A stretch of 64,000 nt of DNA from JBBQKF01 sp038326615 (GCA_038326615.1 JBBQKF010000003.1:1-64000), one strand, 5' to 3'. Shown: positions 39,853 through 48,540, counted from the first letter of the stretch. Notes: generated from the sequence alone by a model not told the origin. Numbers and translations are program-made.

Positions 39853-39981
39853 ATTTTGGTTCACCAAATTTAATATCCGAGTTATAATAAAAGTGAGAAT
39901 CGTATAAATTACCATATAAATTGCCATATAAATTGCCTTATGAATTGCTTTGCGAACAAACTTTCAAAATAAGCAAATCAA

Positions 39982-40016
39982 AACTCCTTCAGAATTAAGT
40001 CCGAGGGAGTTTTTTT
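39982..40016 (+). terminator. Second terminator-like hairpin
   Basis: AACTCC pairs with GGAGTT across a loop of about 18 bases, followed by a run of T residues. Confidence 0.65.
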
Positions 40017-40027
40017 ATTAGTTTGTC

Positions 40028-40189
40028 ATGCTGAACAATCTGGATATGTCTCACGAAGTTTTGTTTAATATTAATTCAGCCAGAAATGTTAAAGTTGAAA
40101 CTACTATATCTGCTACAAACCCATTATATACACTAGCACAACTCACTGGTCTAAAAAGCATTGAAAAACGAAATTACTCTGACATCTAG
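40028..40189 (+). other. Short open frame of 53 residues, possible gene remnant
   Basis: An ATG-initiated frame encodes MLNNLDMSHEVLF... and ends ...IEKRNYSDI. It has a protein-like composition but no ribosome binding site, and it sits directly behind a terminator. Its last two thirds are duplicated in the adjoining 110-base tandem repeat, where the frame is shifted and has no start. I recognise no family; it may be a decayed gene fragment or chance. Confidence 0.25.
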
Positions 40190-40310
40190 AAAATTCATCT
40201 AAAGTTGAAACTACTATATCTGCTACAAACCCATTATATACACTAGTACAACTCACTGGTCTAAAAAGCATTGAAAAACGAAATTACTCTGACATCTAGA
40301 AAATTCATCT
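40091..40310 (+). repeat. 110-bp tandem duplication
   Basis: Two adjacent copies (40091-40200 and 40201-40310) starting AAAGTTGAAACTACTA differ at one position (ACTAGCACA versus ACTAGTACA). It is a recent duplication just upstream of proB and accounts for much of the 694-base gap. Confidence 0.95.
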
Positions 40311-40392
40311 AAAATAGGTTATAGTAATAGAGGCAACCGTGCTAAATGGCGGTACATGTCCCAAAGACGAAAATGAGACGAGGTAGATTACA

Positions 40393-41226
40393 ATGATTAA
40401 CCGCGGGAAATTGAAGGATTGTAAAAGAATAGTTATTAAGGTAGGAACTTCTACTTTGACATATGATAACGGTCGCGCTAATCTCACTAGCATTGAGAAA
40501 TTGTGCAGGGTAATCGCTGATCAGATGAATCAAGGGCATGAAATTATCCTTGTATCTTCTGGTGCAATTGGAATTGGAATGGGCAAGCTAAAACTTAAAG
40601 AAAAACCAAAGACAATCAGAGAGAAACAAGCAATAGCGGCAGTTGGACAATGTGAGCTCATGAATCTTTATTCAAAATTCTTTTCAGAATATAGTTATGT
40701 TGCCGGGCAAATTCTACTTACAAAAGATGATATTGAAGATGAAATTACAAGGGATAATATTTCAAATACATTTAGTTGCCTTATAGAGCGGGAAATCATT
40801 CCGGTCGTTAACGAAAATGATACAGTATCGACAAGAGAGATTTATCACAATGGAACATTTGGAGACAACGATACTCTTTCAGCCATTGTTTCTGATGTTG
40901 TTAGTGCTGATTTATTGATTTTGCTTTCAGACATTTCCGGGCTTTACGATTGTGACCCAAAACATAATAAAGATGCCAACCTTATAAATACAGTACTTTC
41001 AATTACTCCTGATATTGAAGCATGTGCCGGAGGTGCCGGATCTAATAGAGGAACTGGCGGCATGCGAACAAAGATTGAAGCAGCAAAAATTGCAACAAAT
41101 TTAGGAATTCACATGATAATTGCGAGTGGCAACGATCCGTCTATTATTGGGAATATAATTAGTGGTGAAATGATCGGAACAATGTTTGTTGGCAAAGACA
41201 AGCCAAAATCGGGTAAAAAACTGTGA
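40393..41226 (+). CDS. proB: Glutamate 5-kinase (short form without PUA domain)
   Basis: Amino-acid kinase family enzyme for the first step of proline synthesis, 277 residues. Motifs are VIKVGTSTLTYDNG, LVSSGAIGIGMGKL, NENDTVST, FGDNDTLSAIV, LLSDISGLYDCDP and GTGGMRTKIEAAKIA. It lacks the C-terminal PUA domain of the E. coli enzyme, giving the short form seen in some Firmicutes. proA is not next to it. It overlaps acpS by four bases. Confidence 0.95.
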   Translation: MINRGKLKDCKRIVIKVGTSTLTYDNGRANLTSIEKLCRVIADQMNQGHEIILVSSGAIGIGMGKLKLKEKPKTIREKQAIAAVGQCELMNLYSKFFSEYSYVAGQILLTKDDIEDEITRDNISNTFSCLIEREIIPVVNENDTVSTREIYHNGTFGDNDTLSAIVSDVVSADLLILLSDISGLYDCDPKHNKDANLINTVLSITPDIEACAGGAGSNRGTGGMRTKIEAAKIATNLGIHMIIASGNDPSIIGNIISGEMIGTMFVGKDKPKSGKKL

Positions 41227-41600
41227 GATGTGGAATTGATTTGATACATCAGGAACGGATTGAAGATCTTGTGACGCGCAGGGGAGTTGATTATTTATCC
41301 AAAATATGGACTACAAAAGAAATTTTTTCATGTACGCACAAGGATGGCACACTTAAATTTGACTCGCTTGCAGCTCGATATGCAGCAAAAGAAGCTGTAA
41401 GTAAGGCTTTCGGGACAGGCTTTGGGAGAAAAGGTGTTAGGCTCGAGGAAATCGAAATACTAGATAATCATCTTGGCGCACCATATGTTGTTTTACATGG
41501 AACAACAAAAGAATTTTTCAAAGAACAGGGATTTGTGGAAATTCAGGTAAGCCTTTCTCATGATAAAAATGTTTCAATCGCGATGTGCATTTTGAATTAG
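41223..41600 (+). CDS. acpS: Holo-[acyl-carrier-protein] synthase
   Basis: Phosphopantetheinyl transferase that activates acyl carrier protein, 125 residues. It has GIDLIHQERI with the metal-binding Asp and the AARYAAKEAVSKAFGTG motif with its Glu; VSLSHDKNVSIAMCIL closes the fold. The start is GTG at 41223, overlapping the proB stop by four bases (GTGA), so translation is coupled. Confidence 0.94.
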   Translation: MRCGIDLIHQERIEDLVTRRGVDYLSKIWTTKEIFSCTHKDGTLKFDSLAARYAAKEAVSKAFGTGFGRKGVRLEEIEILDNHLGAPYVVLHGTTKEFFKEQGFVEIQVSLSHDKNVSIAMCILN

Positions 41601-41848
41601 AAATTTAAAGAGATATCTTGTACAAAACAAAAATATGTTAGTACTCGAAATTAATATTCACAAAGACGAGACAATTCTTATAATTAATACAAAGGTAATG
41701 TTGCTTTCAAATCAAAGTTTGCCATTAGTACAAAAAAGGGTAGATAATGCTACAATTATTTTTATATGACCTTGATTAGTAATAAGAATAACCCGACAAA
41801 TAATTAAACAACAAAGCGTAAAAGGAACCCATAGTGAGGGAATAAAAG

Positions 41849-43039
41849 TTGAAATCAAACCCATATAAGCATGAAAAATATAATTTTAATAAGAGTAAAG
41901 ATAAGAAAAAGCGTTCTAACATACGAAATACTTTTGATGAGGGGCTTTTGTTTTCAACTGTAAAAGAAATGAAGAAGAGAAAGTCTATTTTTAGCATGCC
42001 ACGAATCCCTAAAGAAAAAGAAATATATATTGAAAATCCTAATCGTAAATCCAGACCTCCGTGGCTATTGCCCATCCTTTTTGTTATAGGAATTTCACTT
42101 ATTGTTTTTTGGGTTGGACCTTTTACAATGAAGGCAATTTCAAAGCTTGTTTTCAACAATAAAGACAATACTCAGAGTGTTAAATTGGTTTATAATACCG
42201 GAGATTATCTTGTTGTAAGCAAACAGTATGCAGATATCCTAGAAAAACCTGACCTTTTGTCTTTGCGAAAGACTCAAGTTTTGTATAATCAAATATTAAA
42301 AATAATTGATAAGAAAACCTATGGATATTATCAAGTTGAGCTTGAGGATAAGACTCGCGGATACATAATGAGCGAAAATGTTACAAATTTTACTGAAAGC
42401 ATCGAACCTAACATGTATCAGATCAAAATTATTGTCCTGTCAAAGTCAAAACGCGTTATGTCACATTCAAGCAATGGCTCAATAGTTGTTGAAATTTATA
42501 TGGGCACAGTTCTTTACTCGAATTATCAGGGCGATGGCGTTTATAGGGTTATTCTACCAGATCACAAGGAGGGGTGGGTCAGCGCAAGTGGCGTTCTGAA
42601 GCTTAACTCTGGTCAGGAAGTAAAAATTAGCAGTGCAAAAGGATTTTACTCTACTGTAATTTCTTTTAATGACACAACTTACATAGACAATGGTATTACA
42701 CAAATGGGCGCTTCTTCTGACGGTATTGCATACATTGCTGCAAAAGTTAATGGAATAACAATTCCGAGAGATAAACAGTTACAACTATCTGTAGGAAAAA
42801 ACATCCCATTAGAATATGATAAAGACACAGGTCTGTTTAAGTATGATAATCTTAATGAGGGGGATTTGATTTTTTTCAAAAGCGATGCAAATCCAGCAAA
42901 AGTCGGTGAAATGGGCATTGTTATGGGGTACGGCCAAGTTCTTATGTCGAGAAATTCAAAATCCTCCGTCAAAATCCTTCTTCTCGATGATTATCCTAAT
43001 CTCACAAAATCAGTATTGGCGGTTAAACGGATGTTCTGA
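41849..43039 (+). CDS. Membrane-anchored NlpC/P60-like pseudoenzyme with SH3-like region
   Basis: 396-residue protein. A basic cytoplasmic head of about 70 residues precedes one membrane helix at about 73-95 (LLPILFVIGISLIVFWVG). The extracellular part has two SH3-like stretches (VVSKQYADILEKP... and SKSKRVMSHSSNG...GWVSASGVLKL). The C-terminal 130 residues follow the NlpC/P60 endopeptidase pattern (GITIPRDKQLQ, NEGDLIFFKSD, GEMGIVMGYGQVLMS). The catalytic DCSG motif reads SSDG and the HVGIY motif reads EMGIV, so both Cys and His are missing. It probably binds peptidoglycan without cleaving it. Start: I followed the first long frame; its codon at 41849 is TTG, with no strong ribosome binding site visible. 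Confidence 0.7.
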   Translation: MKSNPYKHEKYNFNKSKDKKKRSNIRNTFDEGLLFSTVKEMKKRKSIFSMPRIPKEKEIYIENPNRKSRPPWLLPILFVIGISLIVFWVGPFTMKAISKLVFNNKDNTQSVKLVYNTGDYLVVSKQYADILEKPDLLSLRKTQVLYNQILKIIDKKTYGYYQVELEDKTRGYIMSENVTNFTESIEPNMYQIKIIVLSKSKRVMSHSSNGSIVVEIYMGTVLYSNYQGDGVYRVILPDHKEGWVSASGVLKLNSGQEVKISSAKGFYSTVISFNDTTYIDNGITQMGASSDGIAYIAAKVNGITIPRDKQLQLSVGKNIPLEYDKDTGLFKYDNLNEGDLIFFKSDANPAKVGEMGIVMGYGQVLMSRNSKSSVKILLLDDYPNLTKSVLAVKRMF

Positions 43040-43129
43040 TTTATTTTCTCACTTGCCCAGGTCATCAATTTCTAATATCATATTAATAAGGTTAAGCGGA
43101 TATTTTGATTTATTTTCTCCCCTGCGGCA
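43021..43129. repeat. Direct repeat joining the ends of two convergent genes
   Basis: About 38 bases starting GGTTAA(A/G)CGGAT and including TTGATTTATTTTCTC-like sequence recur at 43021 and 43090. The first copy encodes the last residues of the NlpC/P60-like protein. The second contains the stop and last codons of the uracil-DNA glycosylase on the other strand. Confidence 0.75.
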
Positions 43130-43721
43130 TTTCTGGCTGAGAGATAAGTTGTGGCAAAAGGCCTAATTCCTCCATTTTGAGGCGAACTTTCTCAAGATCT
43201 TTCCACAATGAAATCCGCTCATTATTGTTTCTTAAAATAAACGCCGGGTGGATAGTAGGCATAATCAGGTAACCGTTTTTTTCAATCCATTCCCCACGAA
43301 TCTTCGTTATGGGTTCATTTGATCCAGTAAAATTTCTGTACGCTGTTGCGCCTAATAAAACTATAATCTGTGGGCGAACAAATTTGAATTGGGTTGCAAG
43401 CAATGCTTTGCAGGCTTTTGATTCTTCAGGCGTGGGGACACGATTTTCGGGAGGACGGCATTTTACGATATTGCATATATGATAAGATTCGCTTGGAAAT
43501 CCAAAAGCCGTAAGCAATAAATCCAAAAGCTTTCCGGCAGCGCCCACGAAAGGCTTTCCCTGCAAATCTTCATCTGCTCCTGGCGCTTCGCCAACGAACA
43601 TTAATGGAGCTCTTATAGCTCCGCGATATATTACAACATTGTTTCTTGTTTTTGCAAGATCACAATTCTGACAATTATTACAACTTTCGACAAAATCTGT
43701 CCAGTTTAGTTTATTTTTCAT
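43110..43721 (-). CDS. Family 4 uracil-DNA glycosylase
   Basis: Iron-sulfur uracil-DNA glycosylase of 203 residues that removes uracil from DNA. The Fe-S cysteines are in CQNCDLAKTR and in CNIVKCRPPENR...SKAC. Active-site blocks are FVGEAPGADEDLQGKPFVG, the LLGATA segment and MPTIHPAFILRN. Family 4 enzymes are typical of thermophiles and many Clostridia. It is transcribed towards the NlpC/P60-like gene. Its final residues overlap a direct repeat, so the exact C-terminus may be of secondary origin. Confidence 0.93.
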   Translation of the reverse strand: MKNKLNWTDFVESCNNCQNCDLAKTRNNVVIYRGAIRAPLMFVGEAPGADEDLQGKPFVGAAGKLLDLLLTAFGFPSESYHICNIVKCRPPENRVPTPEESKACKALLATQFKFVRPQIIVLLGATAYRNFTGSNEPITKIRGEWIEKNGYLIMPTIHPAFILRNNNERISLWKDLEKVRLKMEELGLLPQLISQPEMPQGRK

Positions 43722-44153
43722 AATTTGTTTTCTCCGTCTTGTTGCCTTTGTGGTGGGGCTTTTCCTAATATTTCAATTTAAGACTATAGCGTTTACTCAG
43801 AATGACTAAATTGTTTCTTGCAAATACTATCAAGGCAAGTGTCTTCCATTAAATTTTCAACAATTCGACTTGTAATTGCTTAATTCTAGTATGATTCTAC
43901 AAAGTTTTTCAACCTTTACTATGTTAATGCTATAGCCATTTTTCAATTTATCATTTTTAAGGAATATTTAACTTCTCCGACGATATTTTTTACAATTAAA
44001 GCCAGGACTTATTTTATCATATAAACACATACTTGACGAGCGTATAAAAATTATTGGCATTATTATATATAAAAATTGTTGGTATTATCATGTTAACCTT
44101 GGTATAATGGCAGTAGGTTAAAATATAATTTGTGAAACTGCAGGAGGCAAAAA
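43722..44153. other. 432-bp divergent intergenic region
   Basis: AT-rich gap between the divergent glycosylase gene and the epimerase-fold gene. Apart from the promoter at 44079-44108 and a direct repeat in front of it (AAAATTATTGGCATTATTA and AAAATTGTTGGTATTATCA at about 44047 and 44073), I see no gene or RNA. Confidence 0.4.
44079..44108 (+). promoter_or_regulatory. Promoter of the epimerase-fold gene
   Basis: TTGGTA at 44079 and a perfect extended -10 (TGGTATAAT) with TATAAT at 44103, spaced 18 bases, about 45 bases before the start codon. Confidence 0.65.
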
Positions 44154-45203
44154 ATGGGTAATGTTAAAGTAAGTAAACTTGAGTATCTAGGCTGGCAAAA
44201 TTGCGTCAAAATCAGCAATGGAATAGTTGAACTGATTGTAACAACTGACGTTGGGCCAAGAATCATCCATTATGGCTTCAAGGGCGGACCTAATCACATG
44301 AAAATTTTCCTTGAGCAATCAGGCAAGACCGGTTCAGATGACTGGATGTCATATGGCGGACATAGACTCTGGCATAGTCCCGAAGAGAAGCCAAGATCTT
44401 ATGATGAAGATAATTTTCCTTGTGAGTGGAAAAAAATCGAAAATGGGATCTGGACAAGAGCTGTTATGGATCCTTGGGTACAAGTCGAGAAAGAAATGGA
44501 AATTGTTCTTGACCCTATGGGCACACAAGTCACAATCAACCACCGCATAACAAACCGCAATGCATGGGATGTTGAGTATTCCGTGTGGTGCCTTACAGTC
44601 ATGGCTGCTGGCGGACGTGAAATTATTCCCCAAATAATTGAAGGACCAGAGCTTCTTCCTAATCGAACATTGACACTTTGGACATATTCAAAAATGAATG
44701 ATCCAAGAGTTTCTTGGTTAGATAAATATATAGTACTTGACCAGGATAACGAAGCAAAAACTCCATTTAAAATTGGACTGCCAGTACCTGCAGGATGGGC
44801 TGCATATGCAAATTTCGGACAATTGTTTGTTAAACGATTTGATTTTATTGATGAAGCGGATTATCCTGATTTTGGACTATGCTCCTATGAAACATATACG
44901 AACAACGAAATGCTCGAAATGGAAAGTCTAAGCCCTCTTTGGCTTGTTGAACCAGGCGATGCAATTGAACATGTGGAAGTTTGGGAATTACATGACGAAG
45001 TAGAAAAACCTGAAAACGAGAAGGAAATTGACAAATATATTTTGCCAATCATTCAAGGGAAGAGAAAATCTACTAAAGCAACTGAGATTCAATCACCAAA
45101 GAAGGCAGTAAAGACTGTAAAAACAGTTGAAGCCGCTAAGAAAGTTTCTAAAAGTACTAAAGCAGTAGAAAAGAAAGTAAAAGCTGTCAAAAAAGACAAA
45201 TAA
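44154..45203 (+). CDS. Aldose-epimerase-fold protein (DUF4380-like) with Lys/Ala-rich tail
   Basis: 349-residue protein. Residues 1-285 resemble the DUF4380/galactose-mutarotase-like beta-sandwich family: VELIVTTDVGPRIIHYGF near the start, SYGGHRLWHSPE, ITNRNAWDVEYSVWCLTVM and SLSPLWLVEPGDAIEHVEVW. This family probably binds a sugar or acts as a mutarotase; the reaction is not established. Residues about 305-349 are an added basic tail rich in KKAV/KTV repeats like those of histone H1 or AlgP-type proteins, not expected for a soluble epimerase. It has its own promoter, a strong CAGGAGG site, and a hairpin terminator about 230 bases downstream. Confidence 0.75.
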   Translation: MGNVKVSKLEYLGWQNCVKISNGIVELIVTTDVGPRIIHYGFKGGPNHMKIFLEQSGKTGSDDWMSYGGHRLWHSPEEKPRSYDEDNFPCEWKKIENGIWTRAVMDPWVQVEKEMEIVLDPMGTQVTINHRITNRNAWDVEYSVWCLTVMAAGGREIIPQIIEGPELLPNRTLTLWTYSKMNDPRVSWLDKYIVLDQDNEAKTPFKIGLPVPAGWAAYANFGQLFVKRFDFIDEADYPDFGLCSYETYTNNEMLEMESLSPLWLVEPGDAIEHVEVWELHDEVEKPENEKEIDKYILPIIQGKRKSTKATEIQSPKKAVKTVKTVEAAKKVSKSTKAVEKKVKAVKKDK

Positions 45204-45295
45204 ACTGATTAAATTTATATGCAGTTATGCTGACTTTCACTAAATGTACTTAATCAGTTGATTCAAATTAGTTGTTATCTGATTTCTGATTATAC

Positions 45296-45414
45296 GTAAT
45301 TGAGTTAATGAGTTTCAGTCGATATGTAGTTGGGTTAATGAGTTTCAGTCAGTCTATATGTAATTGGATTAATGTATTTCAGTTTATATGCAATTGTATT
45401 GATGGATTTAAGTT
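45296..45414 (+). repeat. ~30-bp tandem repeat, four degenerate copies
   Basis: Units of the form GTAATTGAGTTAATGAGTTT-CAGTC start at 45296, 45326, 45360 and 45390. The first two are nearly identical and later ones drift. A 60-residue open frame through this array (45308-45490) follows the repeat and lacks a ribosome binding site. Confidence 0.8.
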
Positions 45415-45435
45415 AAAAGAAAAAATTGAAAATTT

Positions 45436-45480
45436 AGAGGAGCCTTCAAAAATTGAAAATATCAATTTAGAGACTCCTCT
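45436..45480 (+). terminator. Double hairpin, probable terminator
   Basis: The outer arms AGAGGAG and CTCCTCT enclose an inner perfect stem AAATTGA/TCAATTT. The sequence ATTTATTT follows. Confidence 0.6.
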
Positions 45481-45515
45481 ATTTATTTAAGCAAGCCATT
45501 TATGAGAACATTTTG

Positions 45516-45596
45516 ATGATGGCAACAGAGCTTGGGTCGGATGTTGGGGTTTTGATTGAGCAGATGAGAAAAGACCCACGGGATGCGCTGGTATAG
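45516..45596 (+). other. Short open frame, possible gene remnant
   Basis: 26 codons encode MMATELGSDVGVLIEQMRKD and then PRDALV. The frame is open back to 45471. Local G+C is higher than the surroundings and the composition is protein-like, as in the end of a truncated gene. No ribosome binding site or recognisable family. Confidence 0.2.
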
Positions 45597-45792
45597 GATT
45601 AATAGTGGAATACAACAGCTAATAAAACGGGGCTGAAAATCAACATTTCACTTCTGTTTCCGAAAGAGTAACCCCCAGAGGCAGGTCACACACCAAGTAT
45701 GAAAGAAAATAGAATAATATAAATTAATTAGGCTAGATATTTTAGGGTAGATGTTTTAAGCTAGATATTTTGGGTTGGAGGCTAATAAAGGT

Positions 45793-46368
45793 ATGGAGTT
45801 AGAAGTAAAACTAAATAATCGCGATAGTAGAGCCGATAAAAAATCGGATCAAATGACTACGCAAATTGACTTCAACATTAGAAAACCAACCTTTGATAAC
45901 GCCGAAGTTATGGCGCATATTCTGTGTGCATCATGGAAAGATGCCTATCAAAATATTTTGACTAAAGATGAGCTTGACAAATTGACAAACGAGCAGTCCA
46001 GAAAAGAAATGTTTGTGAGACTGCTGAAAAATAGTGTTGAAAACTATTGGATATTATATAATGAGGAAGTTCCATGTGGGCTAATTTATTTTTGTGCTTC
46101 AAGAGACACTGATATGAAGGATTTTGCAGAAGTTGCTGCAATATATACTCTGAAGGAATATTGGAGTAAAGGAGCAGGAAAGATAATTATGGATTTTGCA
46201 ATATCTGAAGTTAGAAAGATAGGGTATAAGAAAGTTATGCTGTGGGTCTTTGAAGAAAATCACAGAGCCAGAAAATTTTACGAAAAAAATGGATTTACCT
46301 GTGAAAACACTTTCAAAGTAAGCAAATTTGGGAGCGCCAGGGAAGTTAGATATATTAGACATTTGTGA
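45793..46368 (+). CDS. GNAT-family N-acetyltransferase
   Basis: Acetyl-CoA-dependent acetyltransferase, about 191 residues from the ATG at 45793. GGAGG lies upstream; a TTG at 45775 would place that site inside the gene. Residues before about 28 are a hydrophilic leader; the GNAT fold then begins at FNIRKPTFDNAEVMAHI. Motif A (AAIYTLKEYWSKGAGKIIMDFAI) and motif B (VMLWVFEENHRARKFYEKNGF) are clear, so the acetyl-CoA site is intact. The target is unknown. Just upstream (45729-45777) is a degenerate GCTAGATATTTT repeat. Confidence 0.85.
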   Translation: MELEVKLNNRDSRADKKSDQMTTQIDFNIRKPTFDNAEVMAHILCASWKDAYQNILTKDELDKLTNEQSRKEMFVRLLKNSVENYWILYNEEVPCGLIYFCASRDTDMKDFAEVAAIYTLKEYWSKGAGKIIMDFAISEVRKIGYKKVMLWVFEENHRARKFYEKNGFTCENTFKVSKFGSAREVRYIRHL

Positions 46369-46635
46369 AGCTACATACATATGTTATTTACAACAAATGT
46401 TTTTCCAAGCATATAGATTATTTCCAAATCTTATGGATTATTTTTAAATCGTATAGACTTTTAGTTTATCAGAGTTTTACGTTTTTATTCGCTATTACAC
46501 TTTAAAAACTTTCAATTTATTAAAATTTTGCACTTGCACTTGCACTTGAATTTGGATTTTTAATTGTATTTGAGATACATAAGAATATACAATATAACAA
46601 TATACATTATGGATGGGGACATTCACGAAGTACAA

Positions 46636-46728
46636 AGGTACTGGTAGCAATTCATCTCCCACCTATTTTTCTCGCATTCGCGAGTAAGGTTGAATAGAGG
46701 AGGGAGAATTCTTGCTACATGAGGTTAA
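46636..46728 (-). repeat. Dispersed hairpin repeat, copy C (inverted)
   Basis: Read on the minus strand, about 80 bases match copy B (24711-24824) with few differences, including all four paired arms and the CTCGC-GAAT-GCGAG apex. Similarity fades soon after the GCTAC arm, marking one boundary of the element. Just upstream, at about 46531, lies a (CACTTG)3 hexamer run. Confidence 0.8.
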
Positions 46729-46912
46729 ATATAAAAACAATCAAACAGCGCAACTTAGTGAATGATTAGAAGGTACTAATGTTTTAGATGTTGCAAAAAC
46801 ATACAGTGAATAAAAAACTAATAAACACAGGATATTATAAAATTTAATAAAAAAGCACAAATAAATATATGAAATATTAGAAATTTATAGAAATAATAAA
46901 AATTTTATGGCA

Positions 46913-46941
46913 TTGACATACTGACATTTTCAATGTATAAT
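46913..46941 (+). promoter_or_regulatory. his operon promoter P1 (consensus)
   Basis: A perfect TTGACA (46913-46918), 17-base spacer and perfect TATAAT (46936-46941), about 320 bases before hisZ. It is the best promoter match in the window. Confidence 0.8.
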
Positions 46942-47045
46942 TTGCTTTATTGATTTACCACTTTACCACTTTACCTTAATAAATTGAAATATAATGTGAA
47001 GGCATTCTGATTGATCAATGCCATTGGTTTTCATAAAGGCTTGGA

Positions 47046-47073
47046 TTGACAGTGCTTGCTAAAGTAGGATAAT
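47046..47073 (+). promoter_or_regulatory. his operon promoter P2
   Basis: TTGACA (47046-47051), 16-base spacer and GATAAT (47068-47073), between P1 and the microsatellite. Confidence 0.6.
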
Positions 47074-47121
47074 ATTGAATAACGTTGAACTAGGAAATAC
47101 TTAGGTTTGACAAAGTCTACC

Positions 47122-47256
47122 AATAATAAGAATAGAAATAAGAATAGAAATAAGAATAGAAATAAGAATAGAAATAAGAATAAGAATAAGAATAAGAATG
47201 AGAATAAGAATAAGAATAAGAATAAGAATAAGAATAAGAATGAGAATGAGAATGAG
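47122..47256 (+). repeat. Hexamer/dodecamer microsatellite in the hisZ leader
   Basis: It begins as a 12-base unit (AAGAATAGAAAT, about 4 copies), passes into a long run of AAGAAT hexamers with occasional AGAATG variants, and ends next to the TGAGG ribosome binding site of hisZ. A reading frame through it gives an artificial Arg-Ile repeat. Confidence 0.95.
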
Positions 47257-47263
47257 GTATATT

Positions 47264-48487
47264 ATGGGAAAATGGAAATACTACACACCGGACGGAATAA
47301 ATGATATTTTGCCGGACGAGTGTTCACAGAAAAGAGAAATTGAAGGCAAGCTAAGAAATTTGTTTTCGCTAAATAGTTATATGGAAATTGAAACTCCTAC
47401 ATTGGAGTTTTATGATGTATACGCTGCTGGTGAAGGGTTTGCGCCTCAAGAAGAGTTATTCAAATTTTTCGACAATCAGGGACGAATACTTTCTTTGAGA
47501 TATGACGGTACGATACCAGCCGCAAGACTTGCATCTACTCTTTTAAAAGAAACAAAGCCACCTCTTAGATTTTCATACATTGGGAATATGTTCAGATATA
47601 ATGAATCCGGTGGAGGAAAGCAAAAAGAATTTACACAAGCTGGAATTGAACTAATGGGCCCTAAAACCCCTCAGGCGGATGCGCAAGTAATCACAACTGC
47701 AATAGAATCAGCGCTTACAGTTGGGATAGCAGATTTACAAATAAGCCTTGGTGAAGTTGAATTTTTTAAAGGATTAATGGACGAGTGGGAAATTGGCGAA
47801 GAAGCGGCAACCCTTTTACCTAAACTGATCGATGGTAAAGAAATGGTTTCGCTTGAAGAATTATGCGAACAACTTGACCTTTCACTTAATGCAAAAAAAG
47901 TTCTAACAAGCATGGCGTCTTCTTATGGTACATACGATCTTATTGATGAAATGAGACAATTGGTTAAAAATGAGAGATCATTGAAAGCTCTTGACAATCT
48001 GTATGAAGTTCTAAAAATTCTTGAAGAAGAAGGCGTCTTGAAATATGTTTCTCTTGATCTTGGGATGCTTCAAAGTTTAAATTATTATACGGGAATAATT
48101 TTCAAAGGATTCACATATGGAATTGGGTTTCCTCTTTTGAGTGGTGGACGCTATGATAAAGTTGTTAGTGAGTTCGGAAGACCATTGCCTTCTACAGGAT
48201 TTTCACTAGGAATCAATTTTGTAATGACAGCGCTTCGTAGACAAAAGAAGTGGCCGGTTTCATACGGGTCAGACTTGCTGGTAGGATATGCTCCTGAATC
48301 AAGATCACAAGCCTTTGCGTATGCAAGAGATCAACGCTCAAAAATGGTAAAAACCGAAATGGATTGTATGAACCAAACGGTCGAAGAGTTGGTTGAATAT
48401 GCGAAGTATAAAGAAATTAGACAAGTTATTTTCATAGATTCAAAAGGCGAAATCCAAGAATTGTATTTAAAAAGTATTAATAATTAA
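47264..48487 (+). CDS. hisZ: ATP phosphoribosyltransferase regulatory subunit
   Basis: HisRS-like paralogue without aminoacylation function that is required by the short-form HisG, about 407 residues. It has the class II motif 1-like start (YTPDGINDILPDECSQKREIE), motif 2-like FSYIGNMFRYNE...EFTQAGIELMG, and the histidine A-like region LNYYTGIIFKGFTYGIGFPLLSGGRYD. The start is the ATG at 47264 (MGKWKYY) after TGAGGT. The longer frame from 47198 consists of microsatellite-encoded Arg-Ile pairs and is not credible. First gene of the his operon. Confidence 0.92.
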   Translation: MGKWKYYTPDGINDILPDECSQKREIEGKLRNLFSLNSYMEIETPTLEFYDVYAAGEGFAPQEELFKFFDNQGRILSLRYDGTIPAARLASTLLKETKPPLRFSYIGNMFRYNESGGGKQKEFTQAGIELMGPKTPQADAQVITTAIESALTVGIADLQISLGEVEFFKGLMDEWEIGEEAATLLPKLIDGKEMVSLEELCEQLDLSLNAKKVLTSMASSYGTYDLIDEMRQLVKNERSLKALDNLYEVLKILEEEGVLKYVSLDLGMLQSLNYYTGIIFKGFTYGIGFPLLSGGRYDKVVSEFGRPLPSTGFSLGINFVMTALRRQKKWPVSYGSDLLVGYAPESRSQAFAYARDQRSKMVKTEMDCMNQTVEELVEYAKYKEIRQVIFIDSKGEIQELYLKSINN

Positions 48488-48540
48488 ATCTACTATTTCA
48501 AAGGCTACATAGTAATGACATTGGAAGAAGAGGATAAAAA

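Noticed and set aside
45308..45490. 60-residue open frame
   Set aside because: It translates a tandem repeat, has no ribosome binding site and ends inside a terminator hairpin.
47198..47263. Longer hisZ start giving an Arg-Ile repeat N-terminus
   Set aside because: The sequence is a microsatellite translation; the ATG at 47264 has its own ribosome binding site and begins at the family's usual N-terminus.
46942..47263. his attenuator leader peptide
   Set aside because: No run of His codons and no terminator/antiterminator pair was found; the leader is mostly microsatellite.
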